From assembly GCA_963513935.1 (NCBI GenBank), contig OY740772.1, positions 99,095,340-99,159,339 of the forward strand: a stretch of DNA of 64,000 bases. Direction: 5' to 3'. A model generated the notes under the pieces. It did no database searches. It was not told the origin of the DNA and was given only the letters and a program-made list of their open reading frames with translations. This DNA is from Aphrophora alni (Eukaryota > Arthropoda > Insecta > Hemiptera > Aphrophoridae). A program made the position numbers and the translations under genes. Below are positions 23,338-34,169 of this stretch, piece after piece. Positions within the stretch are counted from its first letter, which is position 1. Each line of letters opens with the position of its first letter.

Positions 23338-24302
23338 AGTGTGCAGTTGCGACCTGACGAGAAGTGTAGCGAAAGGATGCGCAATCTATTGGCTATCCCT
23401 GCATGGTCAAACAATACTTATTGTCTAGTGCTCGGCGCTTGGCTAGATTCCGCGCAGAACCTCCTCTCGTGGGATTCGTCATTTTAAAAGGCAAACCATT
23501 TTGCAAGTTGTGCAGCTTCTGTTAATTTTACCATCGGTAAGTCCCCCGTGATATTCTGTTCTCACCAGTCGCTTCGCTTCGACCAAGACAATTGGATTGA
23601 GTTATCGCATGTACAGCGGTAGACGCAAAACATGCCCATTTTCCTTAACAATCTGATCCATACTAAACACTTTTCCGCAGTTCAGTCTTACGCTGGTCTA
23701 GTTGAAAAGTAATGTTATTTTTCAATAACCTCTCCGTCACTGCAGCTTTTGACGAGTACTTAGTTTCTTGTACATAATGGTAGGGGGCATTACCGAATAC
23801 AATTTGAGAAATTTCATTCAAATTTGTAATAGTTTTCCCCTTACCTTTTTCAGAATGTTTCGAGACCATGTCCTCTTTTTACCTGGAGTCGACAAACTTT
23901 ATTAGATTCTTTTCAAATGGTTGATACAGTTTTTACGGACAACTCCGTATAATGTTTTACCCGTAATTAACTCAAGGCATGCGTTACGTGTCCATTTATC
24001 GCCTATTCGTCGCATTTTTCAATAAAAAACATCTAACTACAAGTCTTACCTTCTTTCAGATGCCACATTTAAATCACAGAAACAAAACTACATGAAATAA
24101 AATCAAGAACAATAAAACAAACACGCTTACCTCTCACTTTTTTAGTCAAATTTCAAGTGGAAGCAGCTCCATTCATTTCTCAGAAATAGGCGATATTTTT
24201 ACACAAATGTTACCATGGTGACTGCGGTCTACCTTCCTCTCTCCGCTGCCCCCTCATTGCACTTCTCGTTACCTCGCAACAGTAGATACAGCTACGGCCC
24301 AT
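23338..24302. other. No gene seen
   Basis: A slightly GC-rich block around 23,340-23,480 directly follows the family A copy. CAGTCGCTTCGCTTCGACC near 23,566 is an isolated family B-like word. No gene was recognised. Confidence 0.4.
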
Positions 24303-24341
24303 CGAATTGCCACGCCCGTACTCACTTTAGTGATCCCCTGA
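24303..24341 (-). mobile_element. Family A 5' end fragment, reversed
   Basis: GAATTGCCACGCCCGTACTC followed by ACTTTAGTGATCCC is the complement of the family A start, including the CTCACTNNAGTGAG palindrome found at the 5' end of the better copies. Confidence 0.55.
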
Positions 24342-24589
24342 GAATCACTTTTATTTTTGAAGGTTAATTCCAGTATTAGAATCTTGAAGCTGTGTCATGA
24401 TGATATCTAGTGGTGTAACTATAAAATATGCAACGTCATGTAGGATATATCAATAGACAACTGTTTGACGAATCTTTCAATATTTGCGTGAATCACACTA
24501 TAGATTTTTACTTAGATATACGTTGTATAGAGAAAATTATGATGATCAAAAAATCACAGTTGAGTTTTTTAAGGATATATCGATTTGAT

Positions 24590-24950
24590 GTTCCCCGTGT
24601 CAAAAAATCGGTTTAAATCTGGAATGTTCTTATGTCCAAATTCTTGGAGCGATTTTAATCAAATTTGTTATGTAGATAAATTGTGTCCATATCTCGTGAC
24701 ATTTCAAAAAAATTTTAAGTCAAAATTTGGGAGTGCTGCGATAACAAAAAAACCACCAAATTACGATTTTGCTCAAGTGTAGCTTCTTAGGATTCAGCGT
24801 GTCCCTCCAAAAATCTCGGTTCATTAGTTAATCGATTGAAAAAAATCTGCCGAACTACCGTAATATTTCAAACTACATTCAACCGATTTCGTTCAAATTT
24901 TAGCGTAACGTGATGATTAATGATCCAAAGCTGCGTGCTAATTGCTAGGA
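24590..24950 (+). repeat. Dispersed repeat family C, long diverged copy
   Basis: GGAGCGATTTTAATCAAATT, TTGTGTCCATATCTCGTGAC, TTACGATTTTGCTCAA, CCGATTTCGTTCAAATTTTA and ATGATTAATGATCCAAAG are family C blocks in order. Overlapping short frames are spurious. Confidence 0.6.
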
Positions 24951-25024
24951 AAAAAATATTAAGGTTCGGAAATAATTGACAAAAATAAAAATTGACCACC
25001 GTCATTAAAAGGTGGATTTTAATT

Positions 25025-25095
25025 AGGATAAAATAAAGCAAAAGCTTAAAGTTTCAAAACATTTGAAACTTTAAGCTTTTGCTTTATTTTATCCT
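25025..25095. repeat. Perfect palindrome, 34-bp arms and 3-nt loop
   Basis: Left arm 25,025-25,058 starts AGGATAAAATAAAGC and ends AGTTTCAAA. Right arm 25,062-25,095 is its exact reverse complement, checked base by base, with loop ACA. A transcript would fold into a 34-bp perfect stem. No flanking family explains it. Confidence 0.95.
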
Positions 25096-25771
25096 TGAAT
25101 ATGGAGTTTCAACAAGAAATATCTGCTATTACATTAAAGTTAAATAGGACTTAATTTAAAAACGTGTTTACGGCATTAACGATCCTACTAATTTTGGTTC
25201 TATTTAAATATTAAATATATTTCGAAAGGCGTCGATCAAATCATTTTTACCTTTTGACTGGTAACTGTGGAACTAAAATTTTTACCACTGTTGGTTTTTA
25301 TTTGGTTTTGGGAATGGTAGAATGAGAAAATTTGTACAAATACTTATTCTTGTCTGTAAATAATGAATAACGAACAATTTGATTGAATTGTAGCGTTTCT
25401 GAAATTTTAATAAAAATGTGGTATTAACGTGGTTAGGAACAATGAAGTTTGTCATCTTTAATGATATCATGGAGACATTATCAGCTTTGTTTGGAAATAT
25501 TCCTGATTACGTGGTTTTCCTCGTTTAATTTACGTTGATGTAGTCTATAAGTGTCTACTGATAAAGTTTTCTCGATTCTTGAAAATATGTTTAGATAATT
25601 TGTAATTGTATTTATTGCTAACTTAAATAACAAAACAATTTTATATCCTTCAATATCTCTTCATCTTTACGGATGCCACACACTTACGTCGACGTCTTCC
25701 TATTGTCTGAAACAAAGTTGGACGTGTTAAAATTGTCAATATTTCAATAGGTTCTTCGTAATCTTTTATTC
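25096..25771. other. AT-rich stretch, no gene seen
   Basis: Nothing recognisable; a 62-codon minus-strand frame lacks motifs. Confidence 0.4.
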
Positions 25772-26014
25772 GCCTTGTTGTTTAAAGGGAAAAACCCCTC
25801 GGTCATCATCGCTATAAAAATGAACAAAGAAAAGAGCATACTGTCTTTTCTAATAGACTCTGTCGTTGAATATTCTAATAGACTCAGGGTCGGCAAACAA
25901 CAAGCGTTGGTCAAGATAGGTCTAATAGGAAAGATAAAAGAATAGTAGGACATTAAACCTGAGAGTACACGAATAGTTCTGGTCTACACTGTAGATCCAG
26001 CCAGTGTACCCGAG
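25772..26014 (-). mobile_element. Family A SINE-like copy, reversed, internal duplication
   Basis: CCTTGTTGTTTAAAGGG, CTCGGTCATCATCGC, GGTCAAGATAGG..TAATAGG and TGTAGATCCAGCCAG are present. The central segment around 25,850-25,890 carries TCTAATAGACTC twice, a short internal duplication of the 'GCTATTAGAGTATTCGA' zone. Confidence 0.75.
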
Positions 26015-26307
26015 TTTGGTGCACCCCAACTCGGGGTATAAGTGAACCCAGTTGTACCCAGACTACTTAGGTGAAGGTCAAAGCTTAGGCTATAGAAAAC
26101 CCTAATTCGCTCAGTGGTTACAAGGTTACAATTGGAGCGGGAACGCAGACTCTCAGACCTTTGGTGACAATGCATTAAGAAACATATATGAACTTGTGTG
26201 TCGAGTTCGTAGCTACAGAGATAGATGAGTTGATCAAGGTGGAAGACTATAAAAAATAAATAAAAAAACTTGAAACTGTTGTCATAAGACACTCGACTGT
26301 GATTGGT

Positions 26308-26790
26308 GGGGCCATCATGCTACTTACTGAGACCCTTCACAGAATGTAAAACAAACTGATCCTCTAAGTGTAGTGACCAAAAGGAAAGGTTAATTGTAGG
26401 AGATTGACAGATGCTCGGACCTTGGATGATCGTGTAACTACATGAATATAAGTTTTCTCGGGAAGTCAAGAGTTCGAAATTACATTTGTTGTTTGTGTCG
26501 TTACATGCGGAATTGAAATATGCTTATTTTCGAATTTAGTGTATTAAGTTGAATAGCACTCGGGGGTAAACAAAGCAATGTTAAAATAGCCGCCGTTTTG
26601 AAATTTTGAATAGAGATCTTATAGTCCTCTAGACCAAATCTTAATATAGCCTACAGACAACAACGATGACGTACGGACGGCTTTTCTAAAATCACGTTTT
26701 CAATTTTGTGAAGCCATAAAACTTGAATTTCAATCAAAAAATGGATATCGACATTTTTGTTATCACCAAACTTACTGAGTAAGAAAAAAG
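26308..26790 (+). mobile_element. Family B copy
   Basis: GGGGCCATCATGCTACTTAC, GATCCTCTAAGTGTAGTG, CGTTACATGCGGAATTGAAA, TAAGTTGAATAGCACTCG, AAAATAGCCGCCGTTTTGA, ATAGTCCTCTAGACCAAAT and TATCACCAAACTTAC follow the family order with an internal deletion of the CGCTTCGCTCG zone. Confidence 0.75.
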
Positions 26791-26950
26791 TATATTTTCT
26801 GTGTTACCGGGTATCAAGCAATCTAAGTTAAAACTTTAGGTGACTATAGTTTATTTGTATAGAACCATATAAAGTACTCAATTCCTGTGGGATTAAAGAG
26901 GATTTAATCAAAAACTTAAAATTAAGCCAAATTCTTACTTGTTGGGGTTA

Positions 26951-27132
26951 TTAAGACAGGTGTTCAAATTGGCCGTCATTCTCTTCCTTGAGAAGCAGTA
27001 GTTTTTCTTTCGCTGTACGCGGCATTTCTTAACATGTTGATAAATATCTCAGCTGTTTGGAATAATTGCTTCTTTTAGTTCTTCATCTCTTACTGGTCTC
27101 TTGATGTCTCCAACGGACCCGGTGTTTTCAAA
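26951..27132 (-). pseudogene. Internally deleted DDE transposase (Tc1/mariner-type), remnant
   Basis: Read on the minus strand from 27,132, the frame gives FENTGSVGDIKRP and then VRDEELKEAII, followed by a stop. This resembles the N-terminal helix-turn-helix part of Tc1/mariner-superfamily (IS630-like, DUF4817-type) transposases, where a 'F..TGSV..K.PGRP' phrase precedes 'VRT.E....V'. About 70 bp further a second frame reads AKEKLLLLKEENDGQFEHLS and a stop at 26,951-26,953, matching the usual C-terminus (C-I-E-E-N-G-G-Q-F-E-H-L). The whole catalytic DDE centre, normally some 200-250 residues, is missing between them, and at least one frameshift is present. The result is a deletion derivative that could only move in trans, if at all. 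Terminal repeats were not identified. Confidence 0.55.
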
Positions 27133-27939
27133 CTTGCAACCTTTTTATTCGCGACTACACTGCACGGTCCGTCCCTCAAACCGAAACTTTTATAAACCCC
27201 TTTCACATTCATAATAAACACTGAATCAATGTGATACGTGTTTGTAAGTCGTGATGGAATAGAAAAAAATCAATTGTAAACTACCACAAGTTACCACCTG
27301 TGTGTTGAAATCAATCAACAAAGAGAAAACTCGTTACCATGGCATCAGATAAATAGCAACGAAAATAACAGCTGATGTTTCAATAAATCCCATTTATATC
27401 TGCATACAAAAGAGTTTTCTCGTGGATTGGACAACAAATAACGCGAACCACAACCAGAAAGACTCGTTATAAGAACAATTGTTGACTATCTGCTATATAA
27501 TGTTTTCCCGTTAAATGACTTGACTTTAATCGTAATCTACATTCATAGCGTCAAATCAACTTAGGAATTTTATTTTGGCATCTCTAAACGGACCACGCTT
27601 TATTGTTGTCGCCTTTTGTATTTGCAATATTCGACCATAAACCTGATGAATCTATTTTAAACGTGCAGCTTTCTATCTGATGGACATAAAAGCACTCCTT
27701 CTGATTGGACGACTTCAAAAAGGTTGCTCCTATCTGCAAAAACGCTCTCCATCATGAATAAATTTGAAAACAATCATCCAATCGTCACCTTTTCAGAGCG
27801 AATTCGGGTTTAGTGATTGAAGTGGTGGTGACTGAAGAGTCGCGTGAACTTACACTAGGTGGGAGGGGAGGGGGGGTTCTATTTTTGAATTTATTTAAAT
27901 GATTTCGCTGTGACTTTACAAACACAGGTAGAATTACAT
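27133..27939. other. No gene; probable remainder of the DDE element
   Basis: Upstream (minus-strand sense) of the transposase remnant. A 10-bp inverted pair GAGAAAACTC / GAGTTTTCTC (about 27,323 and 27,412) is present, with no clear terminal repeat. Confidence 0.35.
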
Positions 27940-28116
27940 TTTTTCCATGTAGCCTTTGGTTAGATCTCTTTCTTTTATCATTTATATCGTGCCTCTCTTG
28001 ACCAACTTTTGTTCTCTTCCGACCATGACGCTATTAAAGTAGGGGTATTTTATGTTATTTCCATCCTTTTTAAAAGCGATTATGACCGTAAGGTTTTTCG
28101 CCTTTGACATATCTCG
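27940..28116 (+). mobile_element. Family A SINE-like copy, 5' truncated
   Basis: TTTTTCCATGTAGCCTTTGG, TTAGATCTC, CTCTTGACCAACTTTTGTTC, CCATGACGCTATTAAAGTA, GCGATTATGACCGTAAGG and TTTTTCGCCTTTG. Confidence 0.75.
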
Positions 28117-29548
28117 AAAAACATGCATCGTATGACAAAATGGCCTAAATGAAAACTCAAAATTTTTGAGGAGGCCATTCAGTTGTGCTAAAATTAGGTC
28201 CCCCCCCCCTCTTGCGATACACCAATTTTTATTCCAGATTCAGATTCTAAACCTACAAAATATGCAGATTTTGTCTGTTTTGATTCGTAATAGATGGTGC
28301 TGCCTTCTGCGAAAATTAGTTAAGTTTCGTTTTTCAAGGACAGCCCAGGTGTTTTATTACAAAATGATGCAACGATGAAAAAAAGTTTTATTTTAAAGAT
28401 TATTTTCTATCCATTGTAGATAGCGCTGCAGTAGGGATGTCTTCTCATAGAAAATCAATTGCATTACAGATCAAAATTATCAATCGATTGAAATAATTGG
28501 TAAAATCAAAACTTACGTAGTTTTTCAAATAACAATCGGGAAAGATGATTTTAATTCTGATTTTATTTTATGCCGGAAAGGTGGCTTCTGCGCTGTAGAA
28601 GTGATAGAAATTTGTTTCACCCAGTACCGGTAATTGATTTAATCAAATTCAAATAAATCCATGTATTTTTTCATTTTACGATGATTTTTAAAATAAGAGA
28701 CCAATTGAAAAACAACAGTTTTTTTTCTTTTCTTTTCGATAATGTTCAAATAAAGTTTACAAAATTATGTACCTTCTCTTGATAGTCGGATGCGGTAAAT
28801 ATCTAAGGTATCTACTACGTTGTTCATAGATAACGCAAAAAGTAAATTTAACATACTTAACTTAATTTTGATTTTTGTGATTACAGCGCCATCATCTGTC
28901 ACGAATCGAAAACAATATTTTGAGATCAAAACTCACCATTTTCCCCTCAGAATCCGAATCTGCAATACTAAATGGAAGTTCCCATTTAAAATTTCAAAGT
29001 AAATTTTATTGAAAGGGCAGGGCAATTTAATTTTGATTCATAACTACTGACCTTACATATTTGCTGGGCTTTAGTTTTTCCCCTTATAAACAAAAAATGA
29101 GATTTTATTTTAAAAGCAAAACCACGATAAAGTCAATTAAAAACAATCTATTTCTAGGGTTGTAAAACAGAGTGGTCAAGGATTGCTTACGTGTCAGAGA
29201 AATCAGCTGATTGTCTGTCACGCACAGCTGTGGCTATTACTCACTTCCCGTGTGTGGTTCCATTGCATTCATTTCATGGAATGATTGATTCACAGAACTC
29301 GCTTTCATACTGAAAACTAGCGAAACATGTTCATTTCAATAGTTTGTTTATAAATTCACGTTGCTAATTTCTGTACAATTACATACAATTACCAATGTAC
29401 GGTCACAAAACCCGTAGACTGGTGTTTCTGTCAACAGTAGAGACCTCGCCATAGTTGTTTTAATACAACACAATGTAGCTGTGGGTGTATTTTAGCCACT
29501 TTTCTTCTATAACTCTTGGGGTGTCTATCGTAAGAAAAATACGTTTTA
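28117..29548. other. No gene; recurring AGAT(G/A)GYGCTG words
   Basis: AGATGGTGCTGCC (28,293), AGATAGCGCTGCAG (28,419), TTCTGCGCTGTAGAAG (28,586) and CAGCGCCATCATCTG (28,885, reversed) look like scattered copies of one short motif. Otherwise nothing. Confidence 0.35.
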
Positions 29549-29832
29549 AGGGGCCATTGTGATACCTGCCCAGCCCCATAATACAAAGTAATACAAGCAG
29601 ATTCTCTTAATCTAAGGCCCAAATTTGGTTGTTATTGGTAGATCAAGAGGTCTTATCTAATAGTGTTTAAAACAATTGTTACGTTACACAGGTTTTCTGA
29701 ATCTTGAAAGTACATCACTACTTTCTTAACGTGAGATGAGCCTCGTAGTTGAGTATATTAAAAAGTCTCCGCGTACATATGTGAAACAGGCTAAGTTCAT
29801 GCCGGTGATTCAGCTCTGCCGGATAGCATAAC
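29549..29832 (+). mobile_element. Family B 5' half
   Basis: AGGGGCCATTGTGATACCTG, CAGCCCCATAATACA, AATACAAGCAGATTC, TATTGGTAGATCAAGAGGTC, GTTACACAGGTTTTCTGAAT and TGCCGGTGATTCAGC, then truncation at GCCGGATAGCA. Confidence 0.75.
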
Positions 29833-29929
29833 TAAAATAGTATTACATTTGCTTACGGTTACGTTTTAGATCTTCTGAATCCAAAAGTTGTTTTTATAAT
29901 GAGGTTCTTCTATCGCATGTGCAGTGTGT

Positions 29930-30135
29930 TATAGCTCAAACGCGTGGAACGATTTTATGTGGGCATATTTTGACCATATCTCTGGACGCCCCTTTTTTGT
30001 TAACTACAAATTTTGGTGCAGCTACCATAAGAAAACAATACAAAATTACGATTTTCTCTTAATCGGCTCTAACGATTATGGTAAAATTGCGTTATGTCTA
30101 ACCTCTAAAGACGATATAGAACACAATATATTTTT
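29930..30135 (+). repeat. Dispersed repeat family C copy
   Basis: AAACGCGTGGAACGATTTTA, GTGGGCATATTTTGACCATA, GCAGCTACCATAAGAAAACA and TTACGATTTTCTCTTAATCG match the family. A 145-codon open frame crosses this copy and the adjacent family A copy; it is chance readthrough of repeats. Confidence 0.65.
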
Positions 30136-30199
30136 TGTTAAGTTCTGTAAAACAAAACAAAATATTGGTGTTTGTAAATTTTGTAATAACCCTCAGTTA

Positions 30200-30369
30200 C
30201 TCACTACAGTGAGTACGGGCATAGTAATGCTAGCTGGATTTATATATTTTTTCATGTGGGTTATATTCACCTTTCCTATCAGGTCTCTCTGGACGAAGTA
30301 TTGTTCTCCTACTTTGACGCTGTTTATTTTATTTGATAACCTGGAGTTGTTTCACCTTTAAACAACACG
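30200..30369 (+). mobile_element. Family A copy with intact 5' palindrome
   Basis: Starts CTCACTACAGTGAGTACGGG, then GCTAGCTGGATTTATA, CTTTCCTATCAGGTCTCTCT, TTTGACGCTGTT and CACCTTTAAACAACACG. The B-box-like block is deleted. Confidence 0.75.
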
Positions 30370-31084
30370 TGAAAACAATAAATAAAATACGTAATTTCTC
30401 AACATTGCCTCTACCGATTTCGTTCGAATTTTAGTGTGTGAAAATTAAAGACGAAAGATAGAGAGGAAAAAAAGAAGTTTTTTTAGGGGTGGATGAGCGA
30501 GAACTTTCCGAGGGATGTTTTTCTCCTTCGTTTATTTTTCCGAGTTTGATGAAGACTCACAATTTTGTTCAAAGGAAGAAATGTTTGTTTCTAATGAGAC
30601 TTGCGCTTGATTATATATGTTTCTTCAGATTGAACAAACGACCTTGTAATTTTGTGGGAAGTACCACACATGTTGTTAACGAGTTAGAACTTTCTTACAA
30701 TGAACAGCACTAACGATGTCGTAAATCATATCTGCTGTTACCAGAGATTGAAATTTTACGACTTAGAATCGGTTGTTGATTGCCCAAAGTAATCATGCAA
30801 ATTAGTAAGTATTTACTGTCTCAGTAGATGGTGTTTGTTATTTAGAATTTCACTCAAATCTCAAGCAGTCGTCTGCAAAACCAATAGAATGTTTGTCGCT
30901 ATTTCCCGGTAAAATGCTACTTTTAAGTAAAAGAGAAACAAGGACCACCTGCATATGGTATAAGCTTTATGAAAGGGCGTTGTTTATAGATCTGATGATG
31001 GCTACAAGAAAACTGTAACTGTAGTGACAAACTGTTGTATTAGTAGACGTACCATTGAATTTATATCTACCAATAAAAATATGG
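30370..31084. other. No gene seen; family C tail
   Basis: CTACCGATTTCGTTCGAATT near 30,411 is a family C 3' block. A 74-codon frame (30,489-30,713) has no motif. Confidence 0.4.
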
Positions 31085-31260
31085 AGAAAAGATTAACAAG
31101 TTCGGTAATTCTGAGAAAAGTGTGGAAGAGAAACAGAGACAAATGATAGAGAACTGTAATGAATTAAAAAGATAAGTAAAAGAGAATTTTGAGAAAGTTA
31201 AGGAGGAACTAGACGAACATTAAGAAAAGGCGGAGGAAGGATTTTTTAACTTATATGAAA
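31085..31260 (+). pseudogene. Decayed coiled-coil-like coding fragment
   Basis: One plus-strand frame reads KSVEEKQRQMIENCNELKR, stop, VKENFEKVKEELDEH, stop, EKAEEGFF. The E/K/Q-rich heptad-like pattern broken only by two TAA codons is unusual for random AT-rich DNA and suggests an old coding segment, perhaps a retroelement gag-like or ORF1-like coiled coil. A similar but weaker pattern is at about 35,560-35,720. No family was recognised. Confidence 0.3.
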
Positions 31261-31328
31261 TGTAGACGATAGGAAAAGATTGAAAATTTAGATATAGAAG
31301 CTAGAAACGAAACGAAGCCTAAATATAA

Positions 31329-31653
31329 TGGATAGAATTGAAATCTGCAAATTTCTATATAATTTAGTTTGTTGTGAACAACACACGTGACATGAATAAA
31401 AAAAAACTCTTTAAAATGGCCGTCATTTTGACATTTTCAATTATAATATTCTGAATTTCAAGGTTTTATATAGGAGCACGCTCTCGTCCTTTACCAAATT
31501 TTATGCACCTGTTTCAACTTTTGTCGTCTCTATCGTGCGTACGTGTAGAAAATCACTTTTTCGGTTTCCTTAAGCCATAGAACGCGAAAAACAGTCGAAA
31601 AACGGAGATCGCAAAGTTTTGCGATTACCAAACTTTACCAGGTAAATAAAAAC
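31329..31653 (+). mobile_element. Family B 3' half
   Basis: TAGAATTGAAATCTGCAAAT, AACAACACACGTGACATGAA, AAAATGGCCGTCATTTTGAC, AAATCACTTTTTCGGTTTCC, TTAAGCCATAGAACGCG and GCGATTACCAAACTTTACC. The head half is missing. Confidence 0.75.
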
Positions 31654-32389
31654 AAACACTGACTGAATCATCAAAATCAGTATTAAACAAAGCAATAGCG
31701 ATAATCACAAAGATTGACTGATCATTGTTTAGTCAAACCAATCTCTGAATAAAGTGAATTGTAGAATCACAGATCCCTAAATCACCATCATAGAACAACC
31801 AAAATCGTTTGAACATCATAAATCGCGATACATCTCTTTCGATTTCTCGTTAATATAACGGAGACTATGAAATGATATTTAATCCTATACATTTAAATTT
31901 ATGGTTCAAAACCGGTCTCAAAGTGTGTCACCAAATCTGTCCAGGTGTGTGATCAACATCCGAGGCGAGGCTTGTGATCCGTTAACTTGCTAAAACACTG
32001 CGTTGAGCAATACGCAACATGACTTTTGTTTTGTCCTTCATTCGTACTCATTTTCTTTCAGGGCGTTGCTTCAAAATATTTGGAACGCTTTCCATATCTT
32101 TCAATATGTCATCTATGGAATGACAAGTGGATTATTTTGTTGTATAAAACGTTTTAATTTTGTTGCAACTTGATGTCGATTAGCGGCCATATTTCCTTGG
32201 ATTATAATGCAATAGATACGAGTTTATGTTTCTGAATACTAGTTTACTTAGGTTAGGTACTTAAAATAACGTAGTGCATTTATTAACGCCTTGCTATTTA
32301 CAAAGTTGTGTAATATTGGTTTAGACCACGCCCCCCTCCTAATACATTCTATTTAAATACGGAGCGTGGCACAGGCTAGTTACAGTTTG
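31654..32389. other. AT-rich stretch, no gene seen
   Basis: Nothing recognisable. Confidence 0.4.
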
Positions 32390-32480
32390 ATTATTGATTA
32401 TAGCTTGTGCATCGCTGAAGATGTCGACTTTGTGGTTGAAACACGTTGGAGTCAATAAACGTATTGTTTGTGAGAAATTG
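32390..32480 (+). mobile_element. Penelope-like 3' signature
   Basis: CTGAAGA (32,415-32,421), GAAAC (32,438-32,442), then GTC followed by AATAAA (32,451-32,459) give the same CTGANGA / GAAAC / GTC-AATAAA layout as the 22.1-kb remnant. The stem II partner sequences do not pair well, so a working ribozyme is unlikely. No coding part is adjacent. Confidence 0.35.
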
Positions 32481-32898
32481 TCTTCTTTTTATTTTCAAAA
32501 CATCTCACAAGTCAAGTTCCGTATTAATTTATAATAGATATGAGGTTTTTCGAAAAATTAATGAGTCTAATTATTGTGAAAGTAACTACAAAACAATTTT
32601 ATTTCCTTTAAATTAGTTCCATTGGGACGCCATACACTTAATTAGACATAGTTTCTATTAATTGAAACAGGGTTGGAAGTCCTCTATTGTCAATGTCTTT
32701 AGCTGAATCCGTCAGTCTTTTGGATGTTATCTTGAGTCTTTAAAAATCTCCAAGTTGCGTTTGACTTTTGTGACCAAAAAATAATCTCGACTGTTTTATT
32801 TAACGTGGCTAGTTTTTTTTTAAGTCATGCCTCACTTTGAATTTTCTTTCTGAATCATAATAGAAAGTCCACTATTGATATCATCATCTACTTGTTTC

Positions 32899-33280
32899 CT
32901 AGTGATGCCATAATTGCAATGTTAGGGTATTGTCTCTATCTTCGGTTAGACTGCGTAGCTGTTTCAAATTCTCTCCCGTCTCGCTGCGGCCTGTTTCACC
33001 TCCTCTCACGTGATCCACGATCTTCCTGGGGATCGCTTGCCTCCATTAATCCTCTCTGCTTCTAGTTTTCATTCATTCGAGCACATGTCCAAACGAGGAT
33101 AGTTGCCGGCCCTTCATAGTCTTACTCGCTAGCATTCTATCATGTCCAATTCGGATCTGTTTATGTCAGTTTCACTATTCTTTGTTCCACTACTTTGATT
33201 GAACTTATATCATTGCTCTCACTTACGTATAACAATATTGGCTTCAGTACCTCTTGGTACGCCCGGGTCATTATCAACTT
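32899..33280 (-). pseudogene. Non-LTR retrotransposon ORF2 C-terminal remnant
   Basis: On the minus strand from 33,280 one frame reads KLIMTRAYQEVLKPILLYVS and continues ESNDISSIKVVEQRIVKLT. After a one-base shift it gives QIRIGHDRMLASKTMKGRQL, SSFGHVLE, stop, and then WRQAIPRKIVDHVRGG followed by LKQLRSLTEDRDN and LWHH with a stop at 32,899-32,901. This follows the order seen after the RT domain in many insect non-LTR elements: a Y-x-x-V-L-x-P-x-L-L-Y-G-S-E line, a 'K-I-x-x-x-E-M' helix, 'R-I-R-N', 'L-x-W-F-G-H-V-x-R-M', a basic 'GRPR.RW.D.V' segment and 'QLA.DRD.W'. Key G residues and the W of WFGHV are altered, and at least one frameshift and one stop are present. The RT catalytic core is not visible upstream. 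The clade cannot be fixed. Confidence 0.6.
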
Positions 33281-34169
33281 CTACATAATGACACGGGGTA
33301 TGGATAATTTACAATACGTTCAAGAAACTCAAATCACATGTTCTTGTTATTCTCCCGAGTGAGATTGGGTGATTGAGATTTAATTAAAACCCGTTATCCT
33401 TACCATCGAATACTGTTGAGGTCCTTCACTTTTGTTAGTTCGTGCTATATTTTGTTCTTTATGACGGAATTTATCCTTCACCGTTTTACAGCAGAACATT
33501 ATTTGTGCGTCCTAGAAACCTGATCGCTGACCATGGCCTCATATTGGTAAGCTTTTAACTTGTTACATGTTTTTATCTCGTTATCTTGAAGTTAGACATA
33601 ACATGTGTTCGCGTAACGCTGCTTCATAATATTGAGGTCCATTCTTGTGATGTGTGGAAACACAAAAATTCTGGTCTAATCTATTAAAGTTAAAAAGTAA
33701 ATATTTATGGTAATGTAAATATAGATTATATCAGCTGTTGGATTGTTGATGTCACAGTGCTGCCACTTCTTTTGAGAAAGAAACCAAATACTTTTTAGAC
33801 AAACGATATGCAATTTCGTTTTATAAAAATGTCTCGCTTACAAACACTACACTTTTTAAATTTGACTTCTTTAAAATGAATTCTTTACGGGGACTCCACT
33901 GAATCATTGTGAAATACGATTTGTTAGCAAGTGATTGCTGCCAAGGCTTAATATTAATTGTGACGTGAAGACGGTGCGTGAAGCGATGCTTCGTTGTCCA
34001 CTACATTTTGAATCAAATCTGAACACTTGCCACGTCTAAATATTACAAATAAACTCTTTTTGATGTCTTCTAAAACGCAAATATTTCTTGTAGTCACAAT
34101 TAATTTCTGCAACTGTTATAACGGACAACGTCCCATGGTCTATAGTGGCTAACGCTCCCAGTGTGTGAG
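33281..34169. other. No gene; possible extension of the ORF2 remnant
   Basis: A minus-strand phrase AIRFLGRTNN near 33,500 may belong to an older coding segment, but no continuous similarity could be followed. Confidence 0.3.

Noticed and set aside
29924..30361. 145-codon plus-strand open frame
   Set aside because: It is made of a family C copy joined to a family A copy; the amino-acid sequence is repeat translation with no domain.
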